Source: Mastigamoeba balamuthi
Taxonomy: Eukaryota; Evosea; Mastigamoebida; Mastigamoebidae
DNA: 64,000 bases
Direction: 5' to 3'
NCBI GenBank assembly: GCA_902651635.1
Contig: CACRSC010001917.1
Span: 1,148,569 to 1,212,568, forward strand
The stretch's first letter is position 1; every line of letters starts with the position of its first letter. Under the pieces are notes generated by a model, which was not told the DNA's origin, made no database searches, and saw nothing but the letters and a program-made list of their open reading frames with translations. A program made the translations under genes and the position numbers. Of the stretch, positions 1-20,500 are shown one piece after another.

Positions 1-3000
1 TGTATTCTTCAGGTATTTCTCTTCATGGTACTGTTTTAACGATGTTCTTAATTCAGTTTCATACATTCCACCACACACACAAATCACTGGTAACATTGCA
101 ATTTTAACAAAATTGTAATCAAAAACAATGATTTTCCTGCTGTTCAATTTGGTTCAAATATAATGTTGTTTTAAAACAACATTCTCAGTTTTTCCATTTT
201 CAAAATGTCGTTTTAAAACTACTTTTTTTTTCATACTTAGTTTTTTTCAATGAAACTGGTAAAATGGTACGTTTGGCTGCAAAGACATATAGCCCAGCAC
301 ATATGCTGGCACATATTGCCTTTGTCGCAAATCACTTGATTTGAAAAATTTCTGCGAAATCGTGCTTCAAATGCTTCCATGAGCTTCTGGAATTACGAGT
401 ATGTACTATTGATCATTTGTAACGATTTTGACCCTTTTGGTAGGAATTCCCATCCATTACTTCTTCAACTTGGCCCTGGCAGCCTCCAAGCCCGTGATGA
501 TCTGGTCCTGCTGCTGTGCTGGAACGAGAAGACCTGATCCAGCACATTCACTTACGGGCCTCCTGCACTACTAGACTGGGCTAATGCCCAAGCAAATATG
601 TACAAAGATGCCATTCCTATTTAATACACTGTTACTATGGTGTTTGGACCAAAGGCAGGAACTTGAATAAGCAAGTGACCATTCAAGCAGCCTGGGTAGC
701 ATGCATGAGAGATTGACTGAATGATATGAGTTATGTTGATAATGTCAAAAAATCACTTCAAGCACAAAATGCACTAAACCAGGGAATACCCTGAAGTTCC
801 CCTTTACGTGCTCTGACCCACTCCTCGAAGTCAAAATGCCCCTAATACACAGATGGCAGAAAGGGCTTTACTCTCCAGGAGCATATTAAGAACGAAAAAA
901 TAATGCCACAAATTTTGCATAAACAACTCTGAATCACATATCTGATCCACGTGACATCCCAAAAACGCCCCAGCACCCCCCAGAAACCTCTGTAACATAC
1001 GCACCACCTGTAATCCCCCCAATCACAAGCAGATAGCTTACTAAGAAAAATAACGGCCCCAGGCGACCCCAATATACCCCCTTTCACTTCACTGAAAGGT
1101 ACTCCAACTTTTCATTAGGAACCCTTGTGGTTTAACAAAAAAAAGGGTTGCTCTTTGTTGTTTTTTCATGGGGTCACAGCCTTATATAGCAGCAGGGCGG
1201 GCAATGTGCAAAAGAACTGTGAGTACTTGATCTTCTTGCAAGCAATGACAAAGTGGTTGTCAGTGAAGATGACATCTGCAGGGAAGTCTGTCTCAAGCTC
1301 ACACTGATGGTCCAAAATGAAGAAACCATTACATAACTTGGAAAAACCTGATCCCTAAATGTGAATAACCCTTACCTGTGTGTTCTTCAGAAACCAGTAA
1401 CGGTATGCTGGAGCAATCTCGTTGTATGACCAGTTATCAGCCTTCTGTGCTCCTTTCTATTTAAGAAAAACAAATAAGTGAAATTTGAACAATAGTTAAT
1501 TGTAAGGGGATTGCATTGAGCAGATGCACACACTAGTGGCCTAACTTCTTAAAGTTGCATACGTTGAGAAGATGTATGGAACGGGGTATCTGTTCATGAT
1601 GGGGAATTTCCTTTAATGCTGTCACCTGATCCTTGTATGTGCTGGAGACTTTATCCCTGACTGATAGTGGAACAGAGATTAAATACTTCATTCTTATTCC
1701 TTTAGAATACTCTGATTGCAGTGGATCAATTCCTTATTGATAGCAAAAGAAGTGGTTCATAAATTGATTGCCTTGGCAGTCCTCTAAGAACTATTTCTTC
1801 CTCAGTGTCCAGATCGTCAGTCACTTTCTCTTTGTCCTTTTCCTTCTTTTCTTCCTCTATGAGTGAAGAATGTGGATGAACAGAGGCCATTGGAGGAAGG
1901 GGGCTCTACCATTGCATACGAAAGGGCTTCAGAGAGCTCACACTCCACAACTTCTCCTCAGAATGGCAGTTATCAGTAGGAAAATCCACTGAAGATGGAA
2001 AAAAAACCTCAGACTCATAATGACACATTTGAAGGGTTTTTGATTGTAGAAGGCAGGGGAGGATACTATTGGAAGAAGATTGAAAGTTGAGCAGGAGCAG
2101 GGCTTCCTTAGAGAAAGATAAAGTGTTGAAATTGTGCTGGTATTGTTTTTATTACATGCGAACAACAATGACGGTAATATTCAACCCCAAGTTCCTGTTT
2201 TACCACCATCCAAGAAGGATCATTTCTGTGTGTTTCTCACTCTATACATGCATTTGCAGTATCCTCCACAGAGACTTAGTGACGTGCTGTAGGAGAAACC
2301 CTTCAGCTAAGAGAAAGATACAAACGAAAGGGCAGTGGAGGGTTTCTCAGGTCCCCAGATCTGAGCTGGAAGCTGTAGCAGCACGAAGAGAGATAGCAGT
2401 AGCCCTTCACAATGACATAAACTGCCCATGAGAACACATAGGGCCTTCACTGTTATAGAACCAACAGTAGACGATATGTGATACAACAATACACCACAGG
2501 TACCCAACTCACCAAAACAGCCCATCCCAAAAAGACTGCCACCCCTATAACCCCTAAACCACGTCGCCAGGCTACAATAACCCCACTACTACTGGCACCC
2601 CAAACAGCATCCTCCCCCACCACCCCCCATAAAAGGAACACACCAGATATGCCAACCATCCCAGCTCCGGACACTGCCTACATCAAGAAAGCCATTAAGC
2701 GTCGGCGCGCCCCCAACATGGACTGAAATTGCATGATAATCAGCATGTTCAACAAATACACGGACAAAGTGCAAACCAAAAACAGGACGCGGTTCTGGAA
2801 CCAGTCTTCCTGGAGCTGCCTGGACATACCCCCCAGGCCACACAACACGCATGCCCCCCCCCCCCCAAACCACACCACCCACCATAACCCCCCTCTCCCC
2901 CCCCCCCCCAACGCCCCTGGCCCGAAAGGGCTCATCCCTCACTGGTAGCGGAACGGGAAACGATGATTTTCGATTTTCGATTTCGAGAGAGAGATAGCAG

Positions 3001-3100
3001 TATCTCATCTTAGCTCTTTGCTCAAATGGTACGAAATTGGATCTGCGAGGGGCCCGAACACACACCCGTAGTGTTGGAGGATACTGTGCAGATACAAATC
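1..3100. other. AT-rich island without an intact gene; broken coding fragments
   Basis: This stretch is clearly AT-richer than the rest and no long open frame is supported. Minus-strand fragments look like old exons. Around 1150-1465 two coding stretches (…WSYNEIAPAYRYWFLKNT and ELETDFPADVIFTDNHFVIA) are joined by a 72 bp GTAAGG..CAG intron. Others lie near 1535-1725 (EYSKGIRMKYLISVPLS), 470-535 (ending AARAKLKK-stop) and 790-840 (HFDFEEWVRARKGEL). I recognise no family. By analogy with the AT-rich island at 31.2-33.4 kb, which holds a transposase relic, decayed mobile or foreign DNA is the likeliest reading, but this is inference. 2840-2910 is a C-rich homopolymer stretch. Confidence 0.4.
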
Positions 3101-3205
3101 ACTGAACATAAAGGTGGTGTGCAGGCTCTTGTGGCTGCGGGGCGGTGCAAATACGTCCATTTGGATGCGACGGTGTGCCCCTCACGGTATGTAACATCTG
3201 TTTTC

Positions 3206-4249
3206 CTATACTACGGTGCACCCGCTTGTGCCACGCCTCTTCTTGGAATGGAACGAATTCTGCCTCGAGGCCTTCCTCCCTGCTTCCCTCTGGCCCGCCA
3301 GAGACTCCCGCTGGAGCCTCATCTGTCGCAAGAGCAAGACCAGAGCGTCGTCGACGTTCTGCCCGGTCTTGGCGGAAACCTCGATGTACCCGACGCCCAT
3401 CTCCTTCGCAAGGAGCTGCCGTCGATGGGGTGAGTGCTGGCTGCTGCGCGCACGGCAGAGGGGAGGGGAACATTGCGCACGGCGGCGGTGTGCGTGGTGA
3501 CTTGCCGGCTATCGGCGAGGTCGCTCTTGTTGCCGACGAGGACCTTGACGACGTCCTCGTGCGCGTACATGTTGATCTCGCCCATCCACATCTTGGTGTT
3601 GTCGAACGACTCGCTGTCCGCAATGTCCTGCGCACGCAGCCAGCAGCAGCCCCCCAGCCCCAGTCCACCCACCCGGCCGCGAGCAGCGAGCAGAGTAATG
3701 AGCCAGTGAGCCAGTTGGCAGCAGCCCTCCCGGTGGCGAGAGGGCACGCGAGGCGCTCACAAAGGCGAGCAGGATCCCGTGCGCGTTCTTGTAGAAGGAC
3801 GAGGCGATGGTCCTGCAGCTCTCCTCGCCCGCCGTGTCGCACTGGCGCCGCGCGGCGTGGGTTCAGTCGTGCGTGTGCGTGGGGGGTGGAGCTGTGCTGT
3901 GTGTGCACCATCGTCACCGTGCTCTTGCTCCCGTCGCACTGTATCGATCGCTGCTTCTGTGCTCCGGCCCACACCGCTGTCAGGGCCACGGGGGGGGGGG
4001 GGGGGGTGTGGGTGGGAGAAGGAAGGGCGAGTGCACTGCGTCGGGTATGTTGGTGTTCTTCACTCCGGTCCACCGGTCCTCCTGTGCGCCCAACAGCGAG
4101 GGGACGACGCGTTTAGTCTGGCGGGCTATCTCGCGGGTATCTGCGGCCAGGCGAGGGGGCGGTCGCAGCACCGTGGCGCGCAGGATCAGGGAGGTCTTGC
4201 CAGCGCCCTTGTCCCCGAGCAGGACCACGCGGTAGGGCTGGTCGCCCAT
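3206..4249 (-). CDS. Ras/Rab-like small GTPase with C-terminal CaaX-type end
   Basis: A Ras-superfamily GTP-binding switch protein, expected to be membrane-attached. The start is the ATG at 4249. The first exon gives GDKGAGKTSLI, the G1 phosphate-binding loop. Later exons give DTAGEES (G3, with Glu where most Rabs have Gln), GNKSD (G4) and EVSAKTGQNV (G5), followed by a basic tail ending GCTVV-stop. CTVV resembles a CaaX prenylation box. At least three introns interrupt it. The switch I region is not obvious between exon 1 and the DTAGEES exon, so an exon there is unresolved. It is divergently arranged with the SMCHD1-family gene over a 126 bp spacer. The GTPase call is firm; the subfamily is not. 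Confidence 0.85.
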
Positions 4250-4310
4250 CTTTGGGGGTTTTCGAGCGCGCGCAGAAAAAAGCAGCACCAGATTCCGAGT
4301 ACTACTCCCA

Positions 4311-4340
4311 CTTATCTTGCCAGATTTTTTCTCTGACACC
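4311..4340. promoter_or_regulatory. AT-rich element in a divergent promoter
   Basis: The 126 bp spacer between two divergent start codons contains CTTATCTTGCCAGATTTTTT. It belongs to the ATCT/AGAT family of motifs found upstream of most genes here. It lies about 70 nt from the GTPase start and 50 nt from the SMCHD1-family start. Confidence 0.35.
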
Positions 4341-4375
4341 TCAACAAGCCAAAGCAGACACACCAAAGCAAGGGA

Positions 4376-12711
<8,336 letters not shown>

Positions 12712-13223
12712 GGACCCGCTGAGTTGAGTGGGGCGACTGGGAAACATAGAACAGAGCTGATGGTCTGAACAACTGGAGCGTGTTGTTTGAAATTTGTGCT
12801 CTCTGTTAAGCCTCTCGGGTGCGGGTGCTCTCTGAATGAAATCTGCTGACACCAGATATACAGATTTACTTTGTCTGTTGAAGTTCCAACAGGCATGAGC
12901 AGATATGGAAGATAGGTGATGTGAAACTGTACCCAAAGAGTCAATACAGAATTCAAACGAACAAAGCGCCCGGGCTTTGCTGCCAGGTGCCGAAAAAGAA
13001 GCGCTGCGATCGTACGATCCACTGTGTGTGTTTGTGCGTGTGTTCAACTCGTCAGGAATGCCCCAACTATGACAGATGTACCGTATTTTTTCCGTTAGTG
13101 GTGAGAAAAACGGGAGAAAGAAGTGGTAGGCTGAGCGCTGTGTGTCCATTGAAAAAAACCCAGTCCCCACACCCCCTTCAGCACACTCTTTTGTTTTTCT
13201 CTGCCGTGCAGCAAAACAACAGG
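12712..13223. other. Spacer between the SMCHD1-family gene and the 5'-nucleotidase gene
   Basis: About 510 bp without coding signal. It holds the 3' end of one gene and the promoter of the next. ACAGATGTACCGTATTTTTTCC near 13073-13094 is the only stretch resembling the promoter elements seen elsewhere. I see no RNA gene. Confidence 0.4.
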
Positions 13224-14618
13224 ATGCACGGGCTGTCTGCGGCACTGGTGGCCCTCGCCCTCGCCTCGTGCGCTCTGGGCGCGAAAATGAAGTTCTCCAT
13301 CATCCACACCAACGATTTCCACGGGCACCTGCAGCCCGAGGTCAGCGCGACCGAGACTCGGGGCGGCGCACCGTGGATGACGGCGTGCCAGAGGCGCCTC
13401 GAGCAGAACGCCGTCGACAACCTGGTGCTGGACGCGGGCGACATCATGCTGGGGGCCCCACCGATCAGCCAGATGGTCGACGGGCGCAGCTCCGTCGACT
13501 ACTTCAACCTCCGTGGTGTCCGCGCCATCGCCCTCGGCAACCACGAGTTCGACAAGGGCCCCGACGTGATCGCCCGTACGGCCCACACCCGCCGTTCGCT
13601 CTGCGAGGCTCACCTTGGCACCGCTGCTGTTGCTGGGCCCGCGCAGAGAGGAGGAACCAGTCGAGCTTCAAGTGGCTGTCGGCGAACATCGTCAAGAGCG
13701 GGACGCAGTGGGAGCACCCCGACTACGTCGAGCCCTACGCCGTGTTCACGCTGCCGCACACGGGTGTCCGCGTCGGTGTCATCGGCGTGACCACGCCTGT
13801 GACCCCGCTGATCGTTCTTTCCAAATGGGTCAAGGGCCTCGAGTTCAAGGACCCCGTCGAGGCCATCGAGAACGTCTACCCCGAGGTGGAGGCCGTCAGC
13901 GACTTCATAATCGTGCTGGCCCACATCGGGTTTGACGACTACAAGCCGGCCGACGTCAACTACGACGGCACCAAGACTATCGCCCAGAAGCTGATCGCCC
14001 TCAACATCTCTGTCGACATGATCATCTCGGGCCACGACCACCGCTACGCCTACTCGCCCTATAGCTACGGCCAGACCCGCGTCGTCGAGGCCGGGTGCTA
14101 CAGCAACGACATCGGGCAGGTTCGCGAGACCCCTCTGATCTTCTCCGCTCGCGCTGACTCGATCTCGATGGGTTCAGCTTTTGGTGAACTTTGACAACGA
14201 GACCCGGGACATCAGCTACGACAAGTACCCGTACACGCTCTTCTTCCTGTCCACCAAGGCCCGGAAGCACGTGTGCTCCGACCTCGAGTGGGACAACGCC
14301 ACCCAAGAGCTCGTCGACCGGTGGTATTCGAGAATCAAGCCCTACGTCGAGCGCGTCGTCGGCGTCTCCACGGTCAGCCTCACGAGGGACGGCTGTTCCG
14401 GCGGCCTGGGCGAGTGCACTATGGTGCGCTCCAACTGCATGACCTCTCTTACCCGCTCTTGCGCAGGGCAATCTGATCGCCAACGGGATGCTGTGGTTCG
14501 GAGACCTCAAGGACGACGGCAAGGTCGATGGCTCTGTCCAGATCGCGATGACCAACTTCGGAGGACTGCGCGCGGACATCGCCCTCGACAAGGGTCAGAC
14601 TTCTCACAGGTTCCCCAT

Positions 14619-14664
<46 letters not shown>

Positions 14665-14720
14665 ACTACNCGCGCGGACATCGCCCTCGACAAGGGTCAG
14701 ACTTCTCACAGGTTCCCCCT

Positions 14721-14765
<45 letters not shown>

Positions 14766-15475
14766 AAACGCTTAATGCTCCGTATATCACAGAATACAGT
14801 ACGGGGAGCTGCTCACCGTCGTCCCCTTCGGCAACGCCATCACGTACATCACGCTCACCGGAGCACAGGTGTGTGCTCTTTTCTCTGTTTACGTATGCTG
14901 AGCGAGTGCGTCAGGTCCGCGACCTCGTGACGGCGTGGGTTCAGAACGAGGGCGCCGCTGCCAAGCCTCTGGCGACGGCGGGCCTCAGTTTCAAGTACTG
15001 GGCCAGCGCGGGCGGCAACGCCACCGTCTGGTCCATCGAGGTCGGGGGCCAGAAGCTCGACCTCGCCAGGAAGTACCGTGTCGTGACGACAAACTTCGTG
15101 GCCGGGGGCGGCGACGGGTGGCCGCTGTTCGCCAACCTCCCCAACACCACCGAGACCGACATGCTCGACATCGAGTCCCTCACCTCCTACATCGAGAACG
15201 GGCTCCGGGGCAACGTCACCGCCCAGAGCATCCCGATGGGCCGCGCCATCAAGGAGCCACCCCCGTCCACGCCCTCGAGCAGCTCGGGCAGCTCGGGGAA
15301 GCAGCCCGGCGCCAAGTCGAGCTCGCACGCGCACAGCAGCTCCGAGTCCAGGGCGGACACGGCGAGCTCGCACGTGCCCGTGCACACCGACAGCTCCCAC
15401 AAGGCGGCGAGCGGTGCCGTCGGGCTGGCTGTACCGCTCGCGTGCGTGCTCGCTGCTCTTCTGTTGCTTCTGTGA
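13224..15475 (+). CDS. Secreted GPI-type 5'-nucleotidase
   Basis: A calcineurin-type metallophosphatase of the UshA/NT5E family, hydrolysing extracellular nucleotides. The start has a signal peptide (MHGLSAALVALALASCALG). Metal-site motifs follow: IHTNDFHGHL, VLDAGD, LGNHEFD and SGHDHRY. The C-terminal nucleotide-binding domain has NFGGLRADI, VVPFGNAI and NFVAGGGDGWPLF. The end is a Ser-rich stalk and a hydrophobic tail (VPLACVLAALLLLL), typical of GPI attachment. Several short introns interrupt it. Near 14569-14770 an exon end plus (CT)n tract appears twice around a single N, which is probably an assembly error, so that splice junction is uncertain. The family call is firm. Confidence 0.92.
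14569..14770. repeat. Direct duplication flanking a one-base gap (N at 14670)
   Basis: The sequence starting CGCGCGGACATCGCCCTCGA at 14569 recurs at 14671, a 102 bp offset, with a single visible mismatch before each copy runs into a (CT)n tract. Only one N separates the copies. This looks like two contig ends that overlap but were not merged. Confidence 0.8.
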
Positions 15476-15658
15476 GGTCGGACTGCCCTCGTAGGGCCGT
15501 CCACCCAACGGAGAGCCCACACACCAACCGGGCTGCACAACAATCTGTCTCAGAGAGAGTTCCGAAGAGGTGGGTGCGAGTATGTCGGCGTAAGCTATCG
15601 TTTTCGCCGATGTTCTGTCGTTTTCCCTGACGGGTTTGCCGAGGTTCGTTGGCGAGTC

Positions 15659-15943
15659 TCAAGGCGGCTGCGAGCAGCGGCCGAGGGCGTCTCTGGCGTC
15701 TTGCTCCGAGCGTCGCGCGCTGTCGAGGCGGGCGCCCGCAGCGAGGACGTCCTCCACGAGGGAGCCGAGCAGCTGCTGGTCGATGCACGTCATGCTGTAC
15801 TCCTCCCGCCGCTCGCGGGCCACGTGCAGCGCAGCGGCGGCCATGTCGGCGGCCACGGTGGCTGCGGCGAGCTCGGCCTCGGCGTCCGCGAGCGCCTTGG
15901 CCGCCCGGACCACCGCCGCGGCTCGGTCGTCAGCGCACCGCAT
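15659..15943 (-). CDS. Small Ala-rich helical protein, unknown
   Basis: A 94-residue intronless frame, rich in Ala, Arg and Glu, and probably one or two long helices (KALADAEAELAAATVAADM). I do not recognise it. The frame extends upstream to 16051. I chose the ATG at 15943 because a promoter-type element (AAAAAATCTGAGCC, near 15957-15970) lies just upstream and the extra residues look non-coding. It sits between the 3' end of the 5'-nucleotidase gene and the 3' end of the MCTS1 gene. Codon use and helical periodicity favour a real protein, but it could be spurious. Confidence 0.45.
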   Translation of the reverse strand: MRCADDRAAAVVRAAKALADAEAELAAATVAADMAAAALHVARERREEYSMTCIDQQLLGSLVEDVLAAGARLDSARRSEQDARDALGRCSQPP

Positions 15944-16150
15944 GGGAGATTGTTGGCTCAGATTTTTTCTGTCGCTGTGGGTGAATCTAGTTCCGCGAAT
16001 CGGGGCAGATGAATCGGATCGGCTGCTGCTCCAAGAGATCCGTGGGGTCATGCGACCAGTTGCAAGTCGTTTGGACGAGCCCCTTTGTTTAGTCTTGTTG
16101 CTGCCTGACGGGATGCACTGACCCCCGCGCCAGGGAGGGAGGGAGAGTGC

Positions 16151-17313
16151 TTAATCGAGCTTCTTCAGCTGCCACAGGCCGTCGAGCAGCGAGTGCAGGT
16201 TCTCCACGCCCGGCCCCTTGTTCTTGGCGCGTCTGTCCCGGCGGAAGAGACGGCGAGCGGCGATGTTAGCTTCACGCTGCATTCCAGTTGCAGACCCCCC
16301 ACCCCCACAGTGTGTGTGTGTGTGTGTTCTCGTTCGCACATGTCTGCGGTGGACATCGTGGTCTGCCCGATGGCGAGAGCGTGCTCCTTGCCCTCGGCCA
16401 TGATGGCCTGCAGAGGGCGCAAAGTGTGGGGTGTCAGCGCTGCCAGAGAGAAGGGTGTGCCCCCGGGGAGGGAAGCTAGTTTGCAGAGTGACGCACGACG
16501 ATGGCGCCCTTGTCCACGTCCTCCATCCTGCCGCCGGGGGACGTGAGCCCGGGGCACATGATCTGCGCTCCCGACAGCACTGCGGGGCACCACCACAGTC
16601 AGCGAGAAAGAAAGGGGAAGGAAGAGGAGGGGGCAGTCACGTGCTGCACTGCACGTACCGAACTTGATGGCGCCCTTGTCGACCTGGTACCTGGGCAGGA
16701 TGAAGGGGTCTGGCGGGATGGCAGGGGAGTCAGGACTGAAGAGCGGTATGGGTGGTATGCATCAAGGAGAGTACTGACACTTGTGCAGCAGGCGCAGCGT
16801 GGGGATCCACTGCCCGTCGTTGACGTTGAAGAACTGCGGCTCGTTGTCGATGGCCACCATCGTCACGTGATCGTGGCTGGGTCCCCCCAAGGCGCCGCCC
16901 GACCCGCCATCCGGCCCCAGAGAGCAGTGTCAGCGCCGATGAGTCGGGGGGGGAAGGAGGAAGGGGAAGACACAGAGAGCAGCTGACGCACCACTTGACG
17001 ACAAACAGCGGGTGCTTCTGCTCGGGCCACACGCCGCTCTGTCAGCAGGAGAGGGGGAGAGGAGGAGGGAGGGCGAGGGGGACCTTGGGGAGGATGTCGG
17101 GGAGGTACGGGGCCAGGGCGGGGTACGAGGCCAGGATGGACTGGCGGATGCCGCGCTGGACGGAGCTGCGCACCTGGCTCTGCGAGGCCACCGAATCCCT
17201 GTCGAACCTGCGCGTGGTGGCGGGCAGGTCCGGGAGCGAGCGTGGGGGATGGGGGGTGTTAGCGGTCCTGAACGCCTCGGCGCGCGGGGGAAGGGGTCGT
17301 ACTTCTTCAGCAT
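16151..17313 (-). CDS. MCTS1: MCTS1/TMA20 translation re-initiation factor
   Basis: An MCTS1 (MCT-1/Tma20) homologue, a PUA-domain protein that works with DENR on 40S ribosomes in re-initiation and recycling. The start is MLKKYDPFP at 17313. The N-terminal half includes RSSVQRGIRQSILASYP and LPDILPK. The PUA half has VNDGQWIPTLRLLHK, VDKGAIKF, GAQIMCPGLTSPGG, IMAEGKEHALAIGQTTMS and the end GVENLHSLLDGLWQLKKLD. These follow the family order closely. About six introns of 60-100 bp interrupt it, one with a (GT)n tract near 16312-16327. It is divergent from the helicase gene. Confidence 0.9.
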
Positions 17314-17336
17314 CCCCGCTCGCGAGACAACAAAAC

Positions 17337-17360
17337 CACTAGAATCTGAAATATCTGAGG
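17337..17360. promoter_or_regulatory. ATCTGA/TCAGAT promoter element upstream of MCTS1
   Basis: AGAATCTGAAATATCTGAGG at 17341-17360 lies about 30 nt upstream of the MCTS1 start codon, read on the minus strand as CCTCAGATATTTCAGATTCT. A related stretch (GAGAGATTTCGG and AAAATATCGAA, 17479-17508) precedes the divergent helicase start. Confidence 0.4.
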
Positions 17361-17579
17361 TTTTCGAGGGGACTACAGGCCGCGACAGAGTGAGGGAGAA
17401 GACGCTCAGCATACGAGTCCGAGGTGTTGGCCACGCATCGGGCCGGCGAACCCAGTGTAGGGCAATTGTGCGTCATTCGAGAGATTTCGGATCGGCTAAA
17501 ATATCGAACCCCTTCCAGAATATCGGCGCAGAAGGGGCGGACGTTCAGTTGTCTGCCGCTCTTTGATTGCCTCGCAGAC

Positions 17580-20500
17580 ATGTCAGCCAACCTCCGTGCC
17601 TGCGCCGCCCGTGTCAACGCCGCACAGGTCGCCTCCATCATGGTCCGCGCGCCGCCTCCGCTTCGTTCCTCCGTCCGCCCTCGTCGTCTGACACGCGTCC
17701 CGCTCGCCACTGTGTGCGACACGTCACGGTGACGTCCCCCCCGCAGGGCCGCGTGGGGGCGCCCCCGCGCATCATGGGCACGCACGAGGCTGCGAAGAAG
17801 CGCGAGTACCACGAGAAGTGGACGCAGCTGCTGACCGCCGAGCTCGAGGCCGAGAAGGCGATCTCCCGCGCCCGCGTCGAGGACTGGCCCATCTCCCGCC
17901 TCCGCAGGTGCCGCCCCCTCTCTCCTCGTGACGTCATCTTTCTTTGTGCCCCTCGCCCCCTCGCTGCATTTGATCTGCTGGGGGCTCGTCAGATGCCTCC
18001 CGGGTGTCTCTGCCCCCTGCTCACATCAATTTGCGTCAACAGCGAGGGTTTCGCGCTGTTCAACCTCGAGGGGCAGCGCAAGGGCTTCATCCTCGGCGAG
18101 CCCACGGCCATCTTCCAGGACCAGAGCGGCAGGATGCCCTACAACAGATTCCAGCAGGCGCGTGGCTCCCTCCCTCGCGTGCCTCCCCGTGTCGCACTGA
18201 CGCCACTGCGCGTGCAGGGCGACCTCGTCGTGGTGAGCAGGACCAGCCCGCTCAGGGACCTCGGCATGGAGGGCGTCGTGGTCGAGAGGGGGCCCGAGGG
18301 CATCCTGCTTTCGTGCAAGGAGCTCCCGCGGGACCTCAACAAGGGCGTGTGGGCACGTTCCCCGGGTTTGGGCGCGGGGGGTGGCTAACGCTCTGAGCAG
18401 AGGCTGGACAAGAGCGCCAACAGCTCGACGTACAGCAGATGCGTCGAGGCGCTGTCGGTCGTGACCGGGCTGGTCTCGCCCGATGCAAACCTGTCCAAGA
18501 AGCAGCAGCATCACGAGCAGGGGGCACTCGTCCCGCCGACGCCAGAGATCACGTCGTTCTTCATCGGGGACAACAGGGTCCCTCTGGCCGCCCTCGCCGA
18601 GCGCCCTCCTGTGCGCACACGCTCGTGGCTTCCACTTGCTGACGCGTCCCGTGCGTTCAGCCGCCGTTCATCAAGACGATCTACGACTCGGCAGAGCTGC
18701 CTGCCAACTTCACCAAGTGGAGGCTGAACGACAGCCAGAAGCGGGCCATCATGGAGATCCCCAAGAGGTTTGCGGAGCTCGTTTCGTTTCGGAGGCAACT
18801 TACAGGCTTGAGGCAGGCGCCTGAGCCTCATCAAAGGCCCGCCCGGGACGGGGAAGACTAGCACGGCCGTGCGCCTGCTGACGCTGCTGTCCCATTACTT
18901 CCGGGGCAAGGGGATCACCATCCTGGCCACCGCCTTCACAAACGTGTGTTAACTCTCGTCCCCGCCTCGTTTTTGTGCCTGATTACCGGCACGACAGATC
19001 GGGACGGACAACCTCCTCGAAGGGCTGCTTGCGAACGGAGGTACGCCACATCGGACTTCGACGCGGTATTAAAGAGGCCAATGTAGTGAACGCCCTCAGA
19101 ATTGGCGCGCCTGTCCGAGTGAGGCCCGAGCTGCGTGAGGCCACCTTCGACCAGAAGGTCGCAACGCACCCTATGATCGGCGTACGTGTGGCGCGCGAAT
19201 GTTCTGTTCTGATGGTGGTGCACAGACTCTCAACAAGCTGCGAGAGCAAGGGGTCCACACGATCGAGGAGCTCAACAAGATCGAGACGACCATCATTCAG
19301 TCGGTCGTCTACGTACGCTTTTCACCCAAGCAACTTTGTGCGTACTCAGCGAACGCAGGGCGCCGAGGTGATCTGCTCCACGTGCATCGGCGCGGGGCAC
19401 CCCATTCTGAACGGCCTGAAGTTCCCCGTTGTTGTCATCGACGGTACCTCTTCACTGCGTATCTCAGACTTACGTCAGCTCAGAGTGCACCCAGGCGACT
19501 GAGCCTGCCGCTCTTTGCCCGATCGTCAGGGGCTGCCAGCAGCTCATTCTGATCGGAGACGATAACCAGCTGGGACCCACCATCGTCTCTCAGGACGCTC
19601 GGACCTGTACGCTACTCGTCACATGATTCCACACCCCTTCTAACCGCTCGCATAGCCAGCGCCTTGCAAACGAGCTTGTTCGAGCGGCTGGTCAAGGCCG
19701 GCATCGACCCCTTCCTGCTCGATGTGCAGTACAGAATGTGCGACCAATAAGGACTGCCGACTTCTGACAGCGCCCGTAGGCATCCCCTGATTTCGCGCTG
19801 GCCGTCGCAGCACTTCTACGGCGGGAAGATGAAGGACGGTGTGACTGAGGACCAGAGGAAGGCAATCGTTGGTTTCCCATGGCCAAAGGGTAAGACGGAG
19901 AGCAAGCCGGAATCGGATGCAGTTTCTGCGACCAGCGACAGCCCTAAGGACAGCACCCCGAGCTCCGTTTGCCCCGGCCCAGACGGTAGGTCCCTGTCTC
20001 CCGCTTCGAGCGACCAGGCGAGCGCGGAGTCGAATCAGGCCGATCAGGCCAGCGCAGCAAGCGCATCTCCGGCCCTGAGCGAGCAAGCCGCCGTGTCGCC
20101 GGCATTGTCGAATGAGCCTCTGGATGCCTCGCGACAGCCTTCGGAAGACCGCTCTCAGGAGGCATCGCCCGTGAGCGGCGATGGCCAATCTCCTGCTGCG
20201 CAAAGCCCAGCAGAGCAGATGACTGTCGACGCGGGCCTCGATTCCAGCAGGCCTCCGACGCCGGTTCCCACGCCCACTCCCACTCCCACGCCTACGCCCA
20301 CTCCGGCGCCGACGCCGAATCCGGCGATGGAGAGCGTTATAGAGGCCCTCGGAGAGGACCAGCCTGTGGCCTACATCGACGTCAAGCACCGGGAGGAGAC
20401 CCTGATTGACCAGAGCAAGACCAACCGCCTCGAGGCCGATGTCGCTGTGGCTATAATCAAGATGTTCCTCTCGAAGCCCGAAAACAAGCCTGGGCACATT

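Noticed and set aside
2478-3065. Overlapping Pro/Thr-rich and Gly/Val-rich frames near 2.5-3.0 kb
   Set aside because: They come from C-rich homopolymer sequence; no domain, start context or splice support.
3145-4116. A 323-codon plus-strand frame opposite the small GTPase
   Set aside because: It is antisense to GTPase exons, rich in Arg/Ser/Gly, and has no motif.
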